Assembly: GCA_022824315.1 (NCBI GenBank)
Contig: JAJEAC010000182.1
Span: 1 to 40,001, forward strand
Direction: 5' to 3'
DNA length: 40,001 nucleotides
DNA from: Silicimonas sp.
Lineage (GTDB): Bacteria; Pseudomonadota; Alphaproteobacteria; Rhodobacterales; Rhodobacteraceae
Below, piece by piece: positions 1 to 9,621 of this stretch (position 1 is its first letter; each line of letters starts with the position of its first letter). Made by a program: the position numbers and the translations under genes. The notes below the pieces were generated by a model. It ran no database searches, had not been told where the DNA came from, and saw nothing but the letters and a program-made list of their open reading frames with translations.

Positions 1-677
1 TCAGCTTGATGCGTGCGTCCTCGGTCCTGAACCGCCAGTCAACCGGCTTTGCCGAGCGGTTGCGGTCACGCTGCCATGCCGCGATCTCGTGGCACAGCGT
101 CTCCCGGTCCGGGATCCGACGGTCGAGGCATTGGCTGCGCAGGACATTTATTTCCACCTCGGCCATGTTGAGCCAGCTTCCATGCTTCGGCGTGGAGTGG
201 ATCTCGAAGCGGCCCGCGATGCGCATCGCCTCCTCCGGGACGAAGGTCTCGTAGAGCGTTGACAGCCGGTGCGTGTTGAGATTGTCCATGACCAGCACGA
301 TCCTCTGGCCCGGGAAGTGGACATCGGCAATGTCCCTGAGCACCCGGGCGAAGTCCGTCCGGGTGCGGCGGTCGGTGACCTCGACGTGGCGCCAGGCGAG
401 CAGCGGGGCATGGATCATGAACATGTTCGCCGTTCCGTTGCGCTCGTACTCGTAGTCGTGTCCGGCCGGCCTCCCGGGAATCGGCGGCAGCGGCGTCCGG
501 GTCTCCCGGACCTGCTGCTTCGAGGCCTCGTCGAGACACACGAGCACGGTGTCGTCGTCGAAGTCGCGGCTGTAGGTGTTCAGCACGTCCTCCATGGCGC
601 AGGCGAAGTCTGCGTTCGCCTTCGGCGGGATGCACCAGGTCTTCTTCAGCCAGGGCTTGATGCTGTTTTTTTGAGCG
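1..677 (-). CDS. IS630 transposase, catalytic DDE frame (orfB), runs off the window
   Basis: In this frame the catalytic domain is uninterrupted from the A-run at 666-672 to base 1. All three acidic residues of the DDE site are visible in their family contexts: the first Asp in VCLDEASKQQ (near 525), the second in VLVMDNLNTH (near 280) and the Glu in GSWLNMAEVEI (near 165). The C-terminus shows WRFRTEDARIKL right at the window edge; family members usually end only a few residues later, so the gene is nearly complete. There is no good independent start, so expression probably depends on frameshifting from the upstream frame. With the shift, the enzyme would keep every residue needed for transposition. 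Confidence 0.75.
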
Positions 678-1116
678 TCCGGCGCACGGTTTCCGTCGAG
701 ATGCTCTCGACGACATGCAACTCCACCAGCCTGTCGCCGAGAAGCTGCAGCGTCCAGCGCGCGCGACCGCCGGGCGGCGACGAGCAGGCCAGCTTCACAA
801 GCTCCGCCTCGCCGGCGCCGTCGAGCGTGCGCTTCTTCCGGTTGAGCTGGGCCTTGCGTTCCAGCGCCGCCTCCAGGCCGTCGAGCACGCACTGCTTGCG
901 CACCCGCTCGACCGTCGCCGTGCCGATGCCGAGGACGGAGGCGATGTCCGCATCGGTGCGTCCGCCGTCCGCCCGACCCCGGTCGGACAGCAGGAGCACA
1001 TGGGCACGCTTGCGGCGTTCCGCTGACCCCTTGCCGCCGTCCACGATGTCCCGCAGGAAGCGGCGCTCGTCGTCGTCCAGTTCCACGTGATAGATCTTTC
1101 TGCCTGATCCAGCCAT
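646..1116 (-). CDS. IS630 transposase, N-terminal frame (orfA)
   Basis: This 156-residue frame encodes the N-terminal DNA-binding half of an IS630-type transposase. A helix-turn-helix region (ADIASVLGIGTATVERVRKQ, about residues 55-75) is followed by the linker leading to the catalytic domain. The frame ends shortly after a run of seven A (minus strand, 666-672). Reading one base back at that run continues directly into the catalytic frame: the join would read TLKK then NSIKPWLKKTW, as expected for the family. IS630 relatives are known that make the full enzyme by frameshifting, so this may be the normal two-frame arrangement, a decayed copy, or a lost A in the assembly. The family call is secure; the functional state is not. 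Confidence 0.8.
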   Translation of the reverse strand: MAGSGRKIYHVELDDDERRFLRDIVDGGKGSAERRKRAHVLLLSDRGRADGGRTDADIASVLGIGTATVERVRKQCVLDGLEAALERKAQLNRKKRTLDGAGEAELVKLACSSPPGGRARWTLQLLGDRLVELHVVESISTETVRRTLKKTASSPG

Positions 1117-1297
1117 TGCCTTTGCCTCTCCAAGCCCGTCGCGCCCGCGTCAGGCGCAACGCAGACCACCTGGTCGGGAAGCGCCATGCCCGCGCAGAAC
1201 GCCGGCTTCCTTTTGCTCTTTTGTGGGCGCAGAATAGCAGCTGACCGTCACTCGGCAATGCGTCAGGTCAGGAACATGCGGAACCAATCATTCCAAC

Positions 1298-1615
1298 GGT
1301 GTTGGAGTGCTAGGTGGCCCGCCTAAAATTGATCAACCGGAAGGCGATCTGGACAACAAGATCATCGCGGAGCTGACCGACAAACTTCATACCGCAAAGC
1401 AGAAGCGGCAGTTGATATTCGCAAGTCACAACGCGAACATTGTTGTCAACGGTTCTTCCGAACTTGTCGGGTATCTTGGAGTCGACACAACCGGAAACCG
1501 CCAGATTGAGCGTGTAGGCGCGATCGACAATCCAGAAATTTGCGACGTCATCACTACGACCATGGAAGGTGGAGAAAGAACTTTCAAAGACCGGCAAGAC
1601 AAGTACGACTACTAG
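1298..1615 (+). pseudogene. C-terminal fragment of a TrlF-like AAA/SMC-type ATPase
   Basis: About 100 residues remain. They contain the Walker B-like motif KIDQPEGDLDN, the H-loop region FASHNANIVVNG and a tail GAIDNPEICDVI...MEGGERTFKDRQDKY. This combination is typical of the C-terminus of large ATPases of the TrlF group (RecF/SMC-like heads, often with an N-terminal PHP domain). The P-loop and everything upstream are absent. The frame is open back to 1238, but homology appears to begin only around 1298, next to the IS630 element, so the gene was most likely cut by that insertion or a deletion beside it. The GTG at 1307 is probably not a real start. Function cannot be retained. The family name is from memory of the motifs and has not been searched. 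Confidence 0.65.
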
Positions 1616-2031
1616 GCGATTCGGGTCTTTGACTCACACTATGATCTTTGCCCGGAAGACGGCGGTTTGCTATGGTGGCACCAGACTATTGGCATGAATT
1701 TCAGCTCTGGGCCGCCAATACTCCGGCACAACTTATAGGTCGCCGCCCGCCTTTGCACCCAAGTTGTGTAATCATTTTAACGGATATGTTAATGCAAACC
1801 TGAACCTGCAGGAAGAACAACGATGTCCCGGCCCAGCATCATCATGAATTCTAGACATTTCATGATTGGCGCAGGAGCATCAGCAGTCCGGCACCCGGCA
1901 TAGAGCCGTAATTCTGCATTACGAAGTCCGTGAACCGATCTTTGGGGGCACGCCCACGGTGCTTTCCTTGTGGCTCGTACGAAAAAGTCAGAGATTACTT
2001 AGGAGCGCGATAGTCTTGTCCTTATTGCTTG
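1616..2031. other. gene-free stretch downstream of the yej operon
   Basis: I see no convincing gene here. Both flanking genes point into the stretch, so it should hold transcription ends, but no GC hairpin followed by a T run is evident. The sequence is more AT-rich than the neighbouring genes. Confidence 0.5.
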
Positions 2032-3642
2032 TCACGACTGGCCAATGGCCTTGACGTCGAAGGCGGCAGCCATCAGTTGGCGCGTGTAGTTGGTCTGCGG
2101 ATTGTCAAAGACCTGTGCCGCGTCGCCTTGTTCCACCACGTCGCCGCGCTTCATGACCATCACCTTGTGACTCAATGCACGCACGACCTTCAGGTCGTGG
2201 CTGATGAACAGGTAGGCCAGCTTGTGTCTCTTCTGCAGTTTCCGGAGCAGTTCGACGATCTGGACCTGGACGGTCATGTCTAGAGCGGACGTGGGTTCGT
2301 CCAGCACCAATAGCTTCGGCCTCAGGATCATCGCCCGTGCAATGGCGATCCGTTGTCTTTGGCCACCGGAAAACTCATGCGGATAGCGATGCATCGTCGC
2401 CGGATCCAACCCCACTTCCGTCATGATTTCTGTTACCATTGAGCGGTGATCGCGTTCGGAATCCACCGGGTGGATCGCCAAGCCTTCCGCAATGATCTCC
2501 TCGACGGTCATTCGAGGCGAGAGCGATCCATAGGGATCCTGAAACACGATCTGCATTTCCGACCGCAATGGCCGCATTTTTTTCGAGCTTAGCTTCTGGA
2601 TCTCGCGGTTCATCAAGATCACAGGACCTTCCGACGAGATCAGGCGCAGAATCGCCAAAGCCAGAGTTGTCTTCCCTGATCCGCTCTCGCCCACGATTCC
2701 CAAGGTCTCGCCGGCACGCACCGAAAGGGTCGCGGAATTCACCGCCTTGATGTGACCGACCGTGTGTCTCAGGAGACCGCGCTTTATCGGAAACCAGATA
2801 CGCAGGCTGTCCGTTTCGACCACGGTTTTTGCACCTACAGGCACGGGGTCGGGAACGCCCGCAGACGTCGCTGACAGGAGCTGCTTCGTGTAACGGTGTC
2901 TCGGGTTGTCGAACAGCGCACCGGTCTCGCCCTGCTCGACGATCTCGCCGTCCTTCATGACATAGACCCTGTCGGCAAACCTGCGCACGATGCCGAGATC
3001 GTGGGTGATGAAGAGCATGGACATGCCCTCGTCATCCTTGAGCTTGGCCAGCAACTCCAGGATCTGCGCCTGGATGGTTACGTCCAAGGCGGTCGTGGGC
3101 TCGTCGGCGATCAGGAGGTTCGGCCCGTTCGCAAGGGCCATGGCGATCATGACCCGCTGCCGCTGCCCGCCGGACAGCTCGTGCGGGTAGCTCTTCAACC
3201 GTCCTTCGGGATCGGGAATTCCCACCCTGTGAAGCAACTCGAGAATTCGGGTCCGCACGGCCCCACCCGTCAGCCCCTGGTGCAGCCGGATCGATTCCGT
3301 CAACTGCTTCTCCAGCGTGTGCAGCGGGTTGAGCGACGTCATCGGCTCCTGGAAGATGAAGCTGATGTCATTGCCGCGAACCCGCCTCAGTTCTGCTTCG
3401 TCGGCACCAGAAATCTGGGCGCCCTCGTAAGCGACGGACCCGGTGATTTCCGCACTCTCAGGCAAAAGCGAGACGGTCGACAAGGCGGTCACGGACTTGC
3501 CGGAACCGCTTTCTCCGACCAGGGCCACGGTCTCGCCGCGCTGAATGTCCAAGCTGACGTTTCGTACAGCGCGGGTTTCCGCGCCCTCCTGCCGGAAGGT
3601 CACGTTCAGGTTCCGCACCTGCATCACGGCGCTCACGGACAC
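2032..3642 (-). CDS. yejF: peptide/microcin C ABC transporter, fused double ATPase (YejF type)
   Basis: A 536-residue cytoplasmic protein with two complete ABC ATPase domains in one chain, energising the YejB-YejE permease. Domain 1 has Walker A GESGSGKS (residues 43-50), signature LSGGQRQ (156-162) and Walker B LLIADEPT. Domain 2 has Walker A GESGSGKT (318-325), signature FSGGQRQ and LLVLDEPT. Each domain carries the oligopeptide-transport C-terminal element ([22 protein letters not shown]). The start is uncertain: the frame opens with GTG at 3642 only 3 bases after AGGAG, whereas the GTG two codons later is better spaced and ATG at 3624 is another option. It is the last gene of the operon, separated from yejE by 97 bases. 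Fused ATPases are normal for this family. Confidence 0.93.
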   Translation of the reverse strand: MSVSAVMQVRNLNVTFRQEGAETRAVRNVSLDIQRGETVALVGESGSGKSVTALSTVSLLPESAEITGSVAYEGAQISGADEAELRRVRGNDISFIFQEPMTSLNPLHTLEKQLTESIRLHQGLTGGAVRTRILELLHRVGIPDPEGRLKSYPHELSGGQRQRVMIAMALANGPNLLIADEPTTALDVTIQAQILELLAKLKDDEGMSMLFITHDLGIVRRFADRVYVMKDGEIVEQGETGALFDNPRHRYTKQLLSATSAGVPDPVPVGAKTVVETDSLRIWFPIKRGLLRHTVGHIKAVNSATLSVRAGETLGIVGESGSGKTTLALAILRLISSEGPVILMNREIQKLSSKKMRPLRSEMQIVFQDPYGSLSPRMTVEEIIAEGLAIHPVDSERDHRSMVTEIMTEVGLDPATMHRYPHEFSGGQRQRIAIARAMILRPKLLVLDEPTSALDMTVQVQIVELLRKLQKRHKLAYLFISHDLKVVRALSHKVMVMKRGDVVEQGDAAQVFDNPQTNYTRQLMAAAFDVKAIGQS

Positions 3643-3739
3643 ATGCTCCTCGGGGGTCGCGAAAATGGCGAGTCTAGAGGCAATCCGAGCCCAGTGCGCG
3701 CCCTAGACACCGCAGCCAACAAGTGTCCTAGCGGACCGT

Positions 3740-4879
3740 TCAAGTGAAAGTCTTCCTGGGATCGAAGGCGTCGCGCACGCCCTCGAAGATGAAGATCAGA
3801 AGCGACAGCATGATCGCGAAAGTGAAGAACGCCGTGAACCCGAGCCAGGGCGCCTGCAGATTCTGCTTTGCCTGAAGCGTCAGTTCCCCGAGCGATGGTG
3901 CTGATGATGGCAGGCCGTAGCCAAGGAAGTCCAGGCCGGCAAGCGTGGAAATCGCGCCCGTAATGATGAACGGCAGGAAGGTGACCGTTGCCACCATGGC
4001 GTTCGGGAGCAAGTGCCGAAACATGATGGTCCGGTTGGAGACGCCGAGTGCCTGCGCAGCGCGGACATACTCGAAGTTCCGCGCTCGCAGGAATTCGGCG
4101 CGGACGACTCCTACAAGGGCCGGCCAGCCAAACAGCACCGTGAGAAAGACAAGCATCCAGAAACTTCGCCCAAAGATCGCGAACATGATGATGATGACGT
4201 AAAGCGAAGGAGTAGAAGACCAGATCTCGAGAAGGCGTTGGAAGACCAGGTCCAGCCAGCCCCCGAAATATCCTTGCACGGCGCCTGCGATGATTCCGAT
4301 CACGCTGCCGGCGGCCGTTACGATCAGGGTGAACAGGATCGACAGCCGAAACCCGTAGATGACCCGTGCCACCACGTCTCGCTTCGTGTCATCCGTGCCG
4401 AGCCAGTTGTGCGCGTCCGGAGCGGACGGAGCGGCACCTTGAATGTCGACAATCGTGTCAAAGCGATAAGGTATCACGGGCCAGATCATCCAGCCCTTGT
4501 CGACGGGCTCGCCGAGCGCAGTTCCGCTTTCCTGGATCTCGGCCAGTATGCCTTCGGGATCGTCGTAACAGTCGATCACACCGCCCGAAATGATCAGGCA
4601 GGCAATGTCTTCGTACTGGTATTGCGCTTCGATCGGGAGATCGCCGCCGAACGCTGTCTCCGGGTAGAAACTGAAAATGGGCATGTAGTATTCGCCCTTG
4701 TGCCTGAGCAGGATCGGCTTGTCGTTGGCCAGGAACTCGGCAAAGAGGCTCATGCCGAAGAGCGCACAGAAGATCCAGAGCGACCAGAATCCACGCCGGT
4801 TGCGCCGGAAATTCCGCCAGCGGCGCTGGTTCAGCGGGGAAAGCCACGGACGCCCTGTTTTTTGCCCGAAGTCCGCCAT
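3740..4879 (-). CDS. yejE: peptide/microcin C ABC transporter permease (YejE type)
   Basis: A 379-residue inner-membrane permease. A basic N-terminus with paired Arg residues precedes a first membrane span (GFWSLWIFCALFGMSLFAEF). A long periplasmic loop (about residues 60-160) carries HNWLGTDDTKRDV, the family hallmark ahead of the transport domain. About five further spans follow. The cytoplasmic EAA-type coupling loop reads EYVRAAQALGVSNRTIMFRHLLPN. The start ATG lies 2 bases after the yejB stop (TGAGGATG), so translation is probably coupled. The length and the large first loop match YejE rather than DppC or OppC. Confidence 0.92.
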   Translation of the reverse strand: MADFGQKTGRPWLSPLNQRRWRNFRRNRRGFWSLWIFCALFGMSLFAEFLANDKPILLRHKGEYYMPIFSFYPETAFGGDLPIEAQYQYEDIACLIISGGVIDCYDDPEGILAEIQESGTALGEPVDKGWMIWPVIPYRFDTIVDIQGAAPSAPDAHNWLGTDDTKRDVVARVIYGFRLSILFTLIVTAAGSVIGIIAGAVQGYFGGWLDLVFQRLLEIWSSTPSLYVIIIMFAIFGRSFWMLVFLTVLFGWPALVGVVRAEFLRARNFEYVRAAQALGVSNRTIMFRHLLPNAMVATVTFLPFIITGAISTLAGLDFLGYGLPSSAPSLGELTLQAKQNLQAPWLGFTAFFTFAIMLSLLIFIFEGVRDAFDPRKTFT

Positions 4880-4881
4880 CC

Positions 4882-5973
4882 TCAGACTTCCCGCCGCTCG
4901 AAATCGATTCGGGGGTCGACAAAGACGTACATGAGGTCCGAAAGGATTCCGACAAGAAGTCCAACCAGCCCGAAGGCGAAGAGAGTCCCGAAGATCACAG
5001 GATAGTCACGCGCGACCGCGGCCTCGAACCCGAGTCGCCCCAGCCCGTCGAGCGAGAAAATCGTCTCGATGATCAGCGACGACCCGAAGAAGATGCCGAT
5101 GAACAGGCCCGGAAAGCCTGCGATGACGATCAGCATGGCGTTCCGAAAGATGTGCCCGTAGAGCACCCGTCGTTCGCTCAGGCCCTTGGCCTTGGCGGTT
5201 ATCACGTATTGTTTCTTGATCTCGTCCAGGAACGAGTTCTTCGTGAGCAGCGTGAGTGTCGCGAAGCCGCTGATCGATGAAGCAGTCACGGGCAGGGCAA
5301 TGTGCCATAGGTAGTCCACCACCTTACCCAGAGCGGACAGTTCTTCCCAGTATTCCGAGGTCAGCCCCCGCAGGGGGAACCACTGGACGTAGGTGCCGCC
5401 GGCAAGAAGGACCAGAAGCAGGATGGCGAAGAGGAACCCGGGGATTGCATAGGCGACGATGATCAACCCGCTTGTCCAGGTGTCGAAACTTGACCCATCC
5501 CGCACCGCCTTCCTGATGCCGAGCGGAATGGAGATGATGTAGGCGATCAGGGTCGACCACAGGCCCAAGGTGATCGACACCGGCATCTTTTCGATCACCA
5601 GGTCGATGACCGAGATCGAGCGGAAGTAGCTCTCGCCGAAATCGAAGCGCAGGTAGTTCCACATCATGTTGAAGAAACGGACATGCGCCGGCTTGTCGAA
5701 GCCGAATTCGCGCTCAAGTTCCTCGATGAATTCTTTTGGCAGACCCCGCGCACCAACGTAACCGGAGTCGCTGGCGTCCGAGCCGATTCTGACGTCGACA
5801 TCGCCAGCTCCACCGGAGAAGGACTCGAAGACATCACCGGCACCTTCGAGACGTGCAAGGATCTGCTCGATCGGCCCGCCCGGAACAAACTGCGTCAGCG
5901 TGAAATTGATCAACATGATCCCGAACAGTGTCGGAATGATCAACAGCAGACGACGCAGGATATAAGAGCCCAT
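4882..5973 (-). CDS. yejB: peptide/microcin C ABC transporter permease (YejB type)
   Basis: A 363-residue inner-membrane permease, partner of YejE. It begins with the typical YILRRLLLIIPTLFGIMLINF signal-anchor span. A periplasmic insert follows (about residues 35-95) with the FVPGGPIEQILARLEG motif common to DppB/YejB proteins. The C-terminal half has the coupling loop (YVITAKAKGLSERRVLYGHIFRNAML) and the last spans. The start ATG at 5973 is 7 bases after the yejA stop and is preceded by GAGG over that stop. The Gly- and Asp-rich insert around residues 45-70 is longer than I expect from the E. coli protein, but no key region is missing. Confidence 0.92.
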   Translation of the reverse strand: MGSYILRRLLLIIPTLFGIMLINFTLTQFVPGGPIEQILARLEGAGDVFESFSGGAGDVDVRIGSDASDSGYVGARGLPKEFIEELEREFGFDKPAHVRFFNMMWNYLRFDFGESYFRSISVIDLVIEKMPVSITLGLWSTLIAYIISIPLGIRKAVRDGSSFDTWTSGLIIVAYAIPGFLFAILLLVLLAGGTYVQWFPLRGLTSEYWEELSALGKVVDYLWHIALPVTASSISGFATLTLLTKNSFLDEIKKQYVITAKAKGLSERRVLYGHIFRNAMLIVIAGFPGLFIGIFFGSSLIIETIFSLDGLGRLGFEAAVARDYPVIFGTLFAFGLVGLLVGILSDLMYVFVDPRIDFERREV

Positions 5974-5980
5974 TGGCGGT

Positions 5981-7873
5981 CTACCTCAGCGCACCTGCCG
6001 CCTTGAGCGCCTCGGCCTTCTCTGCATTGAACCACCAGTAGTCCAGGTATCCCAGCCCAAATTCGGGAAGGTTCTCTGGGTATTCGAACATGTCGAAGTA
6101 GGCGACCCAGTTCTCCTGCAGCGTCCAGACGGGCACGATGAAATAGTCATGTCGCATGATCCGGTCGATGGCACGGACATGGGCTGCGAGTTCGTCATAT
6201 GTCTCGACCTCGAGCAGCCTGTCAGCGAGCACGTCCACGACCGGGTTGCAGTACCCCGCGGGATTGAAGATGTCGTCCCGCTCCTCGCACCCGTATTTCT
6301 GGGTCAGCCCAGAGCCCTCGACCAGCCCGCTCGGATAGCCCGTAAATCGCATGTCGAAGTCATTTTCCTGTCGTCGGTTCTGGTACTGGCTTGGGTCGAT
6401 CCGGTTGTAGGTGATGTTCACGCCGAGCGTCTTCAGGTTCTCGACATAGGGCAGAAGGATGCGATCAAAGGCCTGCGTACGCTCAAGGAGTTCGATGTCC
6501 AGCGTCTCGCCCTGCGAATTGCGCAGCAAGCCGTCGTCACCAGGACTGTATCCGGCAGCCTCCATGAAGCGGAGAGCCTTCCTGAGATTCTTTCGGTCGA
6601 GGGGCTTTTCGCCACTTTCATGCGGCAGGAATGCGGGTTCTGTGAAGATTTCCGATGGCAGCTGATAACGGAATTCCTCGAGAAGCTCCAGCTCGCGCCC
6701 TTCGGGCAGGCCTGAGGCTTTCAGGCGATTGTTTTCCCAGAAGCTCTCGCGCTGCGTGAACAAGCCGTACTGCAGGTTTTCGTTCGTCCAGGTGAAGTTG
6801 TACATGTGGCCGAGCGCCAGTCGCAGGTTCCGATCCTGAAACTTGTCGAGACGCATGTTGAACACGAAGCCGGTGGCTCCGGGCAGCGATCCGTCCGGCA
6901 AGGTCTCGCGCTTCACCCAACCCTTTTCGAGCGCGGGAAAGTCGTAAAGCGTCGCCCAATTGATTGAACTGTTTTCTTGCCGGAACGTGTATTCGCCCGC
7001 CTTGAACGCTTCGAAGGCGGCCGAACTGTCACCGAAGTACTCGACCCGGATGCGGTCATAGTTGCCGCGTCCCCTTCTAAGGTAGTGGTCCGCCCCCCAA
7101 TAGTCGGGGTTTCGCCGATAGACGATGTTCCGTCCCACATCGAGGCTGTCCAGCATGTATTCGCCGGTTCCCGGGCTGATTTCCAGCCGGCTTTCGTCCA
7201 GGCGTGCGCCAGTCTCCTGGTACCATTTCGTTGACCAGACGGGCAGTGAGCCCATCTGCGTGATCAGCCCCTTCTTGGGGACCTCCTCGGCGAAGCTGAA
7301 CCTGATGGTGTACGGGTCGAGGATTTTCGCCTCCGCAATGACCTGCTTGATGTAGTTGGCATAGGAGGGGGTCCCCTGCTCAATCAGCAGTTCGTGCGTG
7401 AACAGCACGTCCTCCGCCGTCATCGGCGTACCATCAGAGAAGGTCACGTCGTCGCGCAGGTGGAAGATCACCCAGCTCTCGCTTTCCGGATACTCGATGG
7501 TCTCGCAAAGCACGCAGTAATAGGAGCCGACCTCGTCGGATGTCGTCTCCATGATGTCTTCGTAGCCGATGGTCGAAAGAGCACCCCAACTGCCCTTGCC
7601 GGTTGCATAGGGGTTCATGCTGTCGAAGGTTCCGATCGTTGCGATACTGATTTCACCACCCAAGGGCGCGTAGGGGTTCACGTAGTCCAGATGGGGGTCG
7701 TCTGGCGAATATTTCAGTTCGTCGTACTCGTTGAAGCCGTGACTGACGATGATCTTCTCGGCGTCATCGGCGAGCGAGACCTGCGCCGGAATGAGCCAAA
7801 CAACACCGGCCAGGCTGAGGCACGCTCGGCGCAAATTCGGCTGCCTGACCGTGCGGAGGACGTTTCGGGGCAT
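5981..7873 (-). CDS. yejA: extracellular peptide-binding protein of the Yej transporter
   Basis: A 630-residue periplasmic solute-binding protein (SBP_bac_5 family) that delivers peptides or peptide-like compounds to YejBE. An N-terminal signal sequence (about residues 1-35, hydrophobic core CLSLAGVVWLIPAQVSLA) is followed by HGFNEYDELKY and the domain opener SMNPYATGKGSWGA. I chose ATG 7873 because GGAGA sits 7 bases upstream; an in-frame ATG at 7909 would add 12 residues ahead of the signal peptide and has no comparable site. It is the first gene of yejABEF, so the promoter should lie in 7874-8079. Homologues take up microcin C and antimicrobial peptides in enterobacteria and rhizobia; the substrate here is inferred only by family. 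Confidence 0.92.
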   Translation of the reverse strand: MPRNVLRTVRQPNLRRACLSLAGVVWLIPAQVSLADDAEKIIVSHGFNEYDELKYSPDDPHLDYVNPYAPLGGEISIATIGTFDSMNPYATGKGSWGALSTIGYEDIMETTSDEVGSYYCVLCETIEYPESESWVIFHLRDDVTFSDGTPMTAEDVLFTHELLIEQGTPSYANYIKQVIAEAKILDPYTIRFSFAEEVPKKGLITQMGSLPVWSTKWYQETGARLDESRLEISPGTGEYMLDSLDVGRNIVYRRNPDYWGADHYLRRGRGNYDRIRVEYFGDSSAAFEAFKAGEYTFRQENSSINWATLYDFPALEKGWVKRETLPDGSLPGATGFVFNMRLDKFQDRNLRLALGHMYNFTWTNENLQYGLFTQRESFWENNRLKASGLPEGRELELLEEFRYQLPSEIFTEPAFLPHESGEKPLDRKNLRKALRFMEAAGYSPGDDGLLRNSQGETLDIELLERTQAFDRILLPYVENLKTLGVNITYNRIDPSQYQNRRQENDFDMRFTGYPSGLVEGSGLTQKYGCEERDDIFNPAGYCNPVVDVLADRLLEVETYDELAAHVRAIDRIMRHDYFIVPVWTLQENWVAYFDMFEYPENLPEFGLGYLDYWWFNAEKAEALKAAGALR

Positions 7874-8079
7874 GTCAGATTCTCCGTTCAGAATGCGTAA
7901 AGATCTCATCGAGCATTACCTAAATTTGGAAACGATGATCGTTCAAGCAATAAATGCTGACTTGTTGGTGAGGTTGCCGTGTGCACGAACGTGGCTCAGG
8001 AGCCGATGCGCCTTCTGCCGCTCGCAAGCCACCCCGGTCGGCCCGCAGGAATCGAATGGTCTTGAAATCGCGTCTGGGC

Positions 8080-8604
8080 CTACTGGCCAATGGTGCTAAG
8101 CCAGGCAATCAGGTCGGCCCTGTCCTCTGCCTTGGACATCCCCTTGTAGGACATTTTCGTGCCGGGCGCGAATTTTCTCGGGCTCTCGATGAATCCGCTC
8201 AGGTTCTCTGGCGTCCAGGTGTCGACAACGGCAACGAGCCTGCCCGAATAGTTGAATCCGTCCACGGTTGCCACGGACCGGTCCACGATGTCGTACAGGC
8301 TCGGCCCTGTACCGTTCTTTCCGTCTTCCAGGCTGTGGCAAGCCTTGCATTGCCGGAAGAGCTTCTCGCCTGACGCGGCATCCGCAACGGCATAGATTTC
8401 GGCAAAATCCACTTCTGCGACGTCTTCCTGAGCGTCATGAGAGTCAAGTGCGCCGGTGTCGATCACGTAGGCCTGATGATGATCGTCGCCGCCATGTCCC
8501 GCGCTGTGGTAGATGAATTCGGCACCGAACCCGCCGAGCAGGAAGATCAGAAAGGTTCCGCAGAAGCCGCCCACGAACTTTGTCATGGTCATGGTGTCGA
8601 GCAT
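8080..8604 (-). CDS. cycM: membrane-anchored c-type cytochrome (CycM/cytochrome c552 type)
   Basis: A 174-residue cytochrome held in the inner membrane by an uncleaved N-terminal span (FVGGFCGTFLIFLLGGFGAEF, about residues 10-30). A flexible acidic, His-rich linker (about 31-75) precedes a periplasmic class I cytochrome domain. The haem attachment motif is CKACH at residues 86-90, and the probable axial Met is in PGTKMSYKG (Met151). Relatives carry electrons from the bc1 complex to cytochrome oxidase. I chose ATG 8604, preceded by GGGA, over ATG 8652, which would put a polar extension before the anchor. It is divergent from pheA with a 113-base spacer, an arrangement I recall from other Rhodobacterales. 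Confidence 0.92.
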   Translation of the reverse strand: MLDTMTMTKFVGGFCGTFLIFLLGGFGAEFIYHSAGHGGDDHHQAYVIDTGALDSHDAQEDVAEVDFAEIYAVADAASGEKLFRQCKACHSLEDGKNGTGPSLYDIVDRSVATVDGFNYSGRLVAVVDTWTPENLSGFIESPRKFAPGTKMSYKGMSKAEDRADLIAWLSTIGQ

Positions 8605-8717
8605 GTCTTGTCCCGTCTCGTCTGGTTCTCGCCGCTGTCTATCCGCTTCCATTGGTGCCGTTCAAGGGTTAAGACGCACGACCTGTGGGCTTTGTTGCCG
8701 CACCCGGGAGTTGGACA
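8605..8717. promoter_or_regulatory. divergent promoter region between cycM and pheA
   Basis: This 113-base spacer separates two divergently transcribed genes and must contain both promoters. I cannot point to convincing -35/-10 boxes. The only sites I can call are the ribosome binding sites at its two ends, GGGA before cycM and GGGAG before pheA. Confidence 0.5.
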
Positions 8718-9545
8718 ATGACGGGACGCATCGCATTTCAGGGAGAGCCAGGCGCTTATTCCCATCAGGCCTGCCGAGAGACCCGGCCGGACATGGAACC
8801 CTTGCCCTGCCGAACCTTCGAAGATGTCATCGAAGCGGTGAAGGCGGGTGAGGCCGAACTGGCGATGCTACCGGTCGAGAATTCGACCTACGGGCGGGTC
8901 GCAGACATTCATCGCCTCCTCCCGGAGAGCGGACTTCACATCGTGGACGAGGCCTTTGTCCGCGTCCGCATCAATCTCCTTGGCGTGCCGGGCGCGAGCC
9001 TCGAACAGGTCAAGCGGGCCCACAGCCATCTGGTGCTGTTGCCGCAATGCGCGCGGTTTCTTCGCGAGCGCGGAATCGAGGGCAAGGCAAGTCCCGACAA
9101 CGCGCGTGCAGCCCGCGAGGTGGCGGTGCACGGCGACCCCGAAGACGCGGCCTTGGCGTCGGAACTCGCGGCGGAAGTCTACGGGCTCGACGTCCTGGCG
9201 CGCGATGTCGAGGACGAGGATCACAACACGACGCGCTTTCTGATCATGGCACGCGAACCTGATGTTTCGCGCCGGGACGAGAGGATGATGACGACCTTCG
9301 TGTTCCGGGTCCGGAACATCCCGGCGGCCCTTTACAAGGCAATGGGCGGGTTCGCCACGAACGGTGTCAACATGACCAAGCTGGAGAGCTACATGGTCGA
9401 CGGCTCGTTTTCCGCGACCCAGTTCTATGCCGACATCGAGGGGCACCCGGAGGACGAACCGGTCAAGCTAGCGTTGGAAGAACTCGCGTATTTCACTTCG
9501 CTGCTTCACATCCTCGGGACGTATCCCGCCGACAAGAAGCGGTAG
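8718..9545 (+). CDS. pheA: prephenate dehydratase
   Basis: A 275-residue cytoplasmic enzyme that converts prephenate to phenylpyruvate in phenylalanine synthesis. The catalytic PDT domain opens with RIAFQGEPGAYSHQAC and contains LPVENSTYGRV and the hallmark Thr-Arg-Phe in HNTTRFLIM (about residue 182). A C-terminal ACT domain, the phenylalanine sensor, follows from about residue 200 with MTKLESYMVDGSFSATQFY. There is no chorismate mutase domain, so this is the monofunctional form usual in alphaproteobacteria. ATG 8718 was chosen because GGGAG lies 8 bases upstream; the frame extends a further 11 codons upstream without a binding site or homology. Confidence 0.95.
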   Translation: MTGRIAFQGEPGAYSHQACRETRPDMEPLPCRTFEDVIEAVKAGEAELAMLPVENSTYGRVADIHRLLPESGLHIVDEAFVRVRINLLGVPGASLEQVKRAHSHLVLLPQCARFLRERGIEGKASPDNARAAREVAVHGDPEDAALASELAAEVYGLDVLARDVEDEDHNTTRFLIMAREPDVSRRDERMMTTFVFRVRNIPAALYKAMGGFATNGVNMTKLESYMVDGSFSATQFYADIEGHPEDEPVKLALEELAYFTSLLHILGTYPADKKR

Positions 9546-9621
9546 GGCCGGACTCCCTTTGCTTCCAGGTGTCGAGAGACTATATCGCGGCCCGAACAAC
9601 GGACTGGATCATTCTTCACTC

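Larger units (their letters stand above)
1..1116 (-). mobile_element. IS630-family insertion sequence, left end outside the window
   Basis: The two transposase frames described in the next two entries make up most of this element. The coding part continues past base 1. I could not locate the terminal inverted repeat on the right side; the element probably ends somewhere between 1117 and about 1300, because the adjoining gene fragment at 1298 is truncated there. IS630 elements duplicate a TA dinucleotide on insertion, but the left flank needed to test this lies outside the window. Confidence 0.75.
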
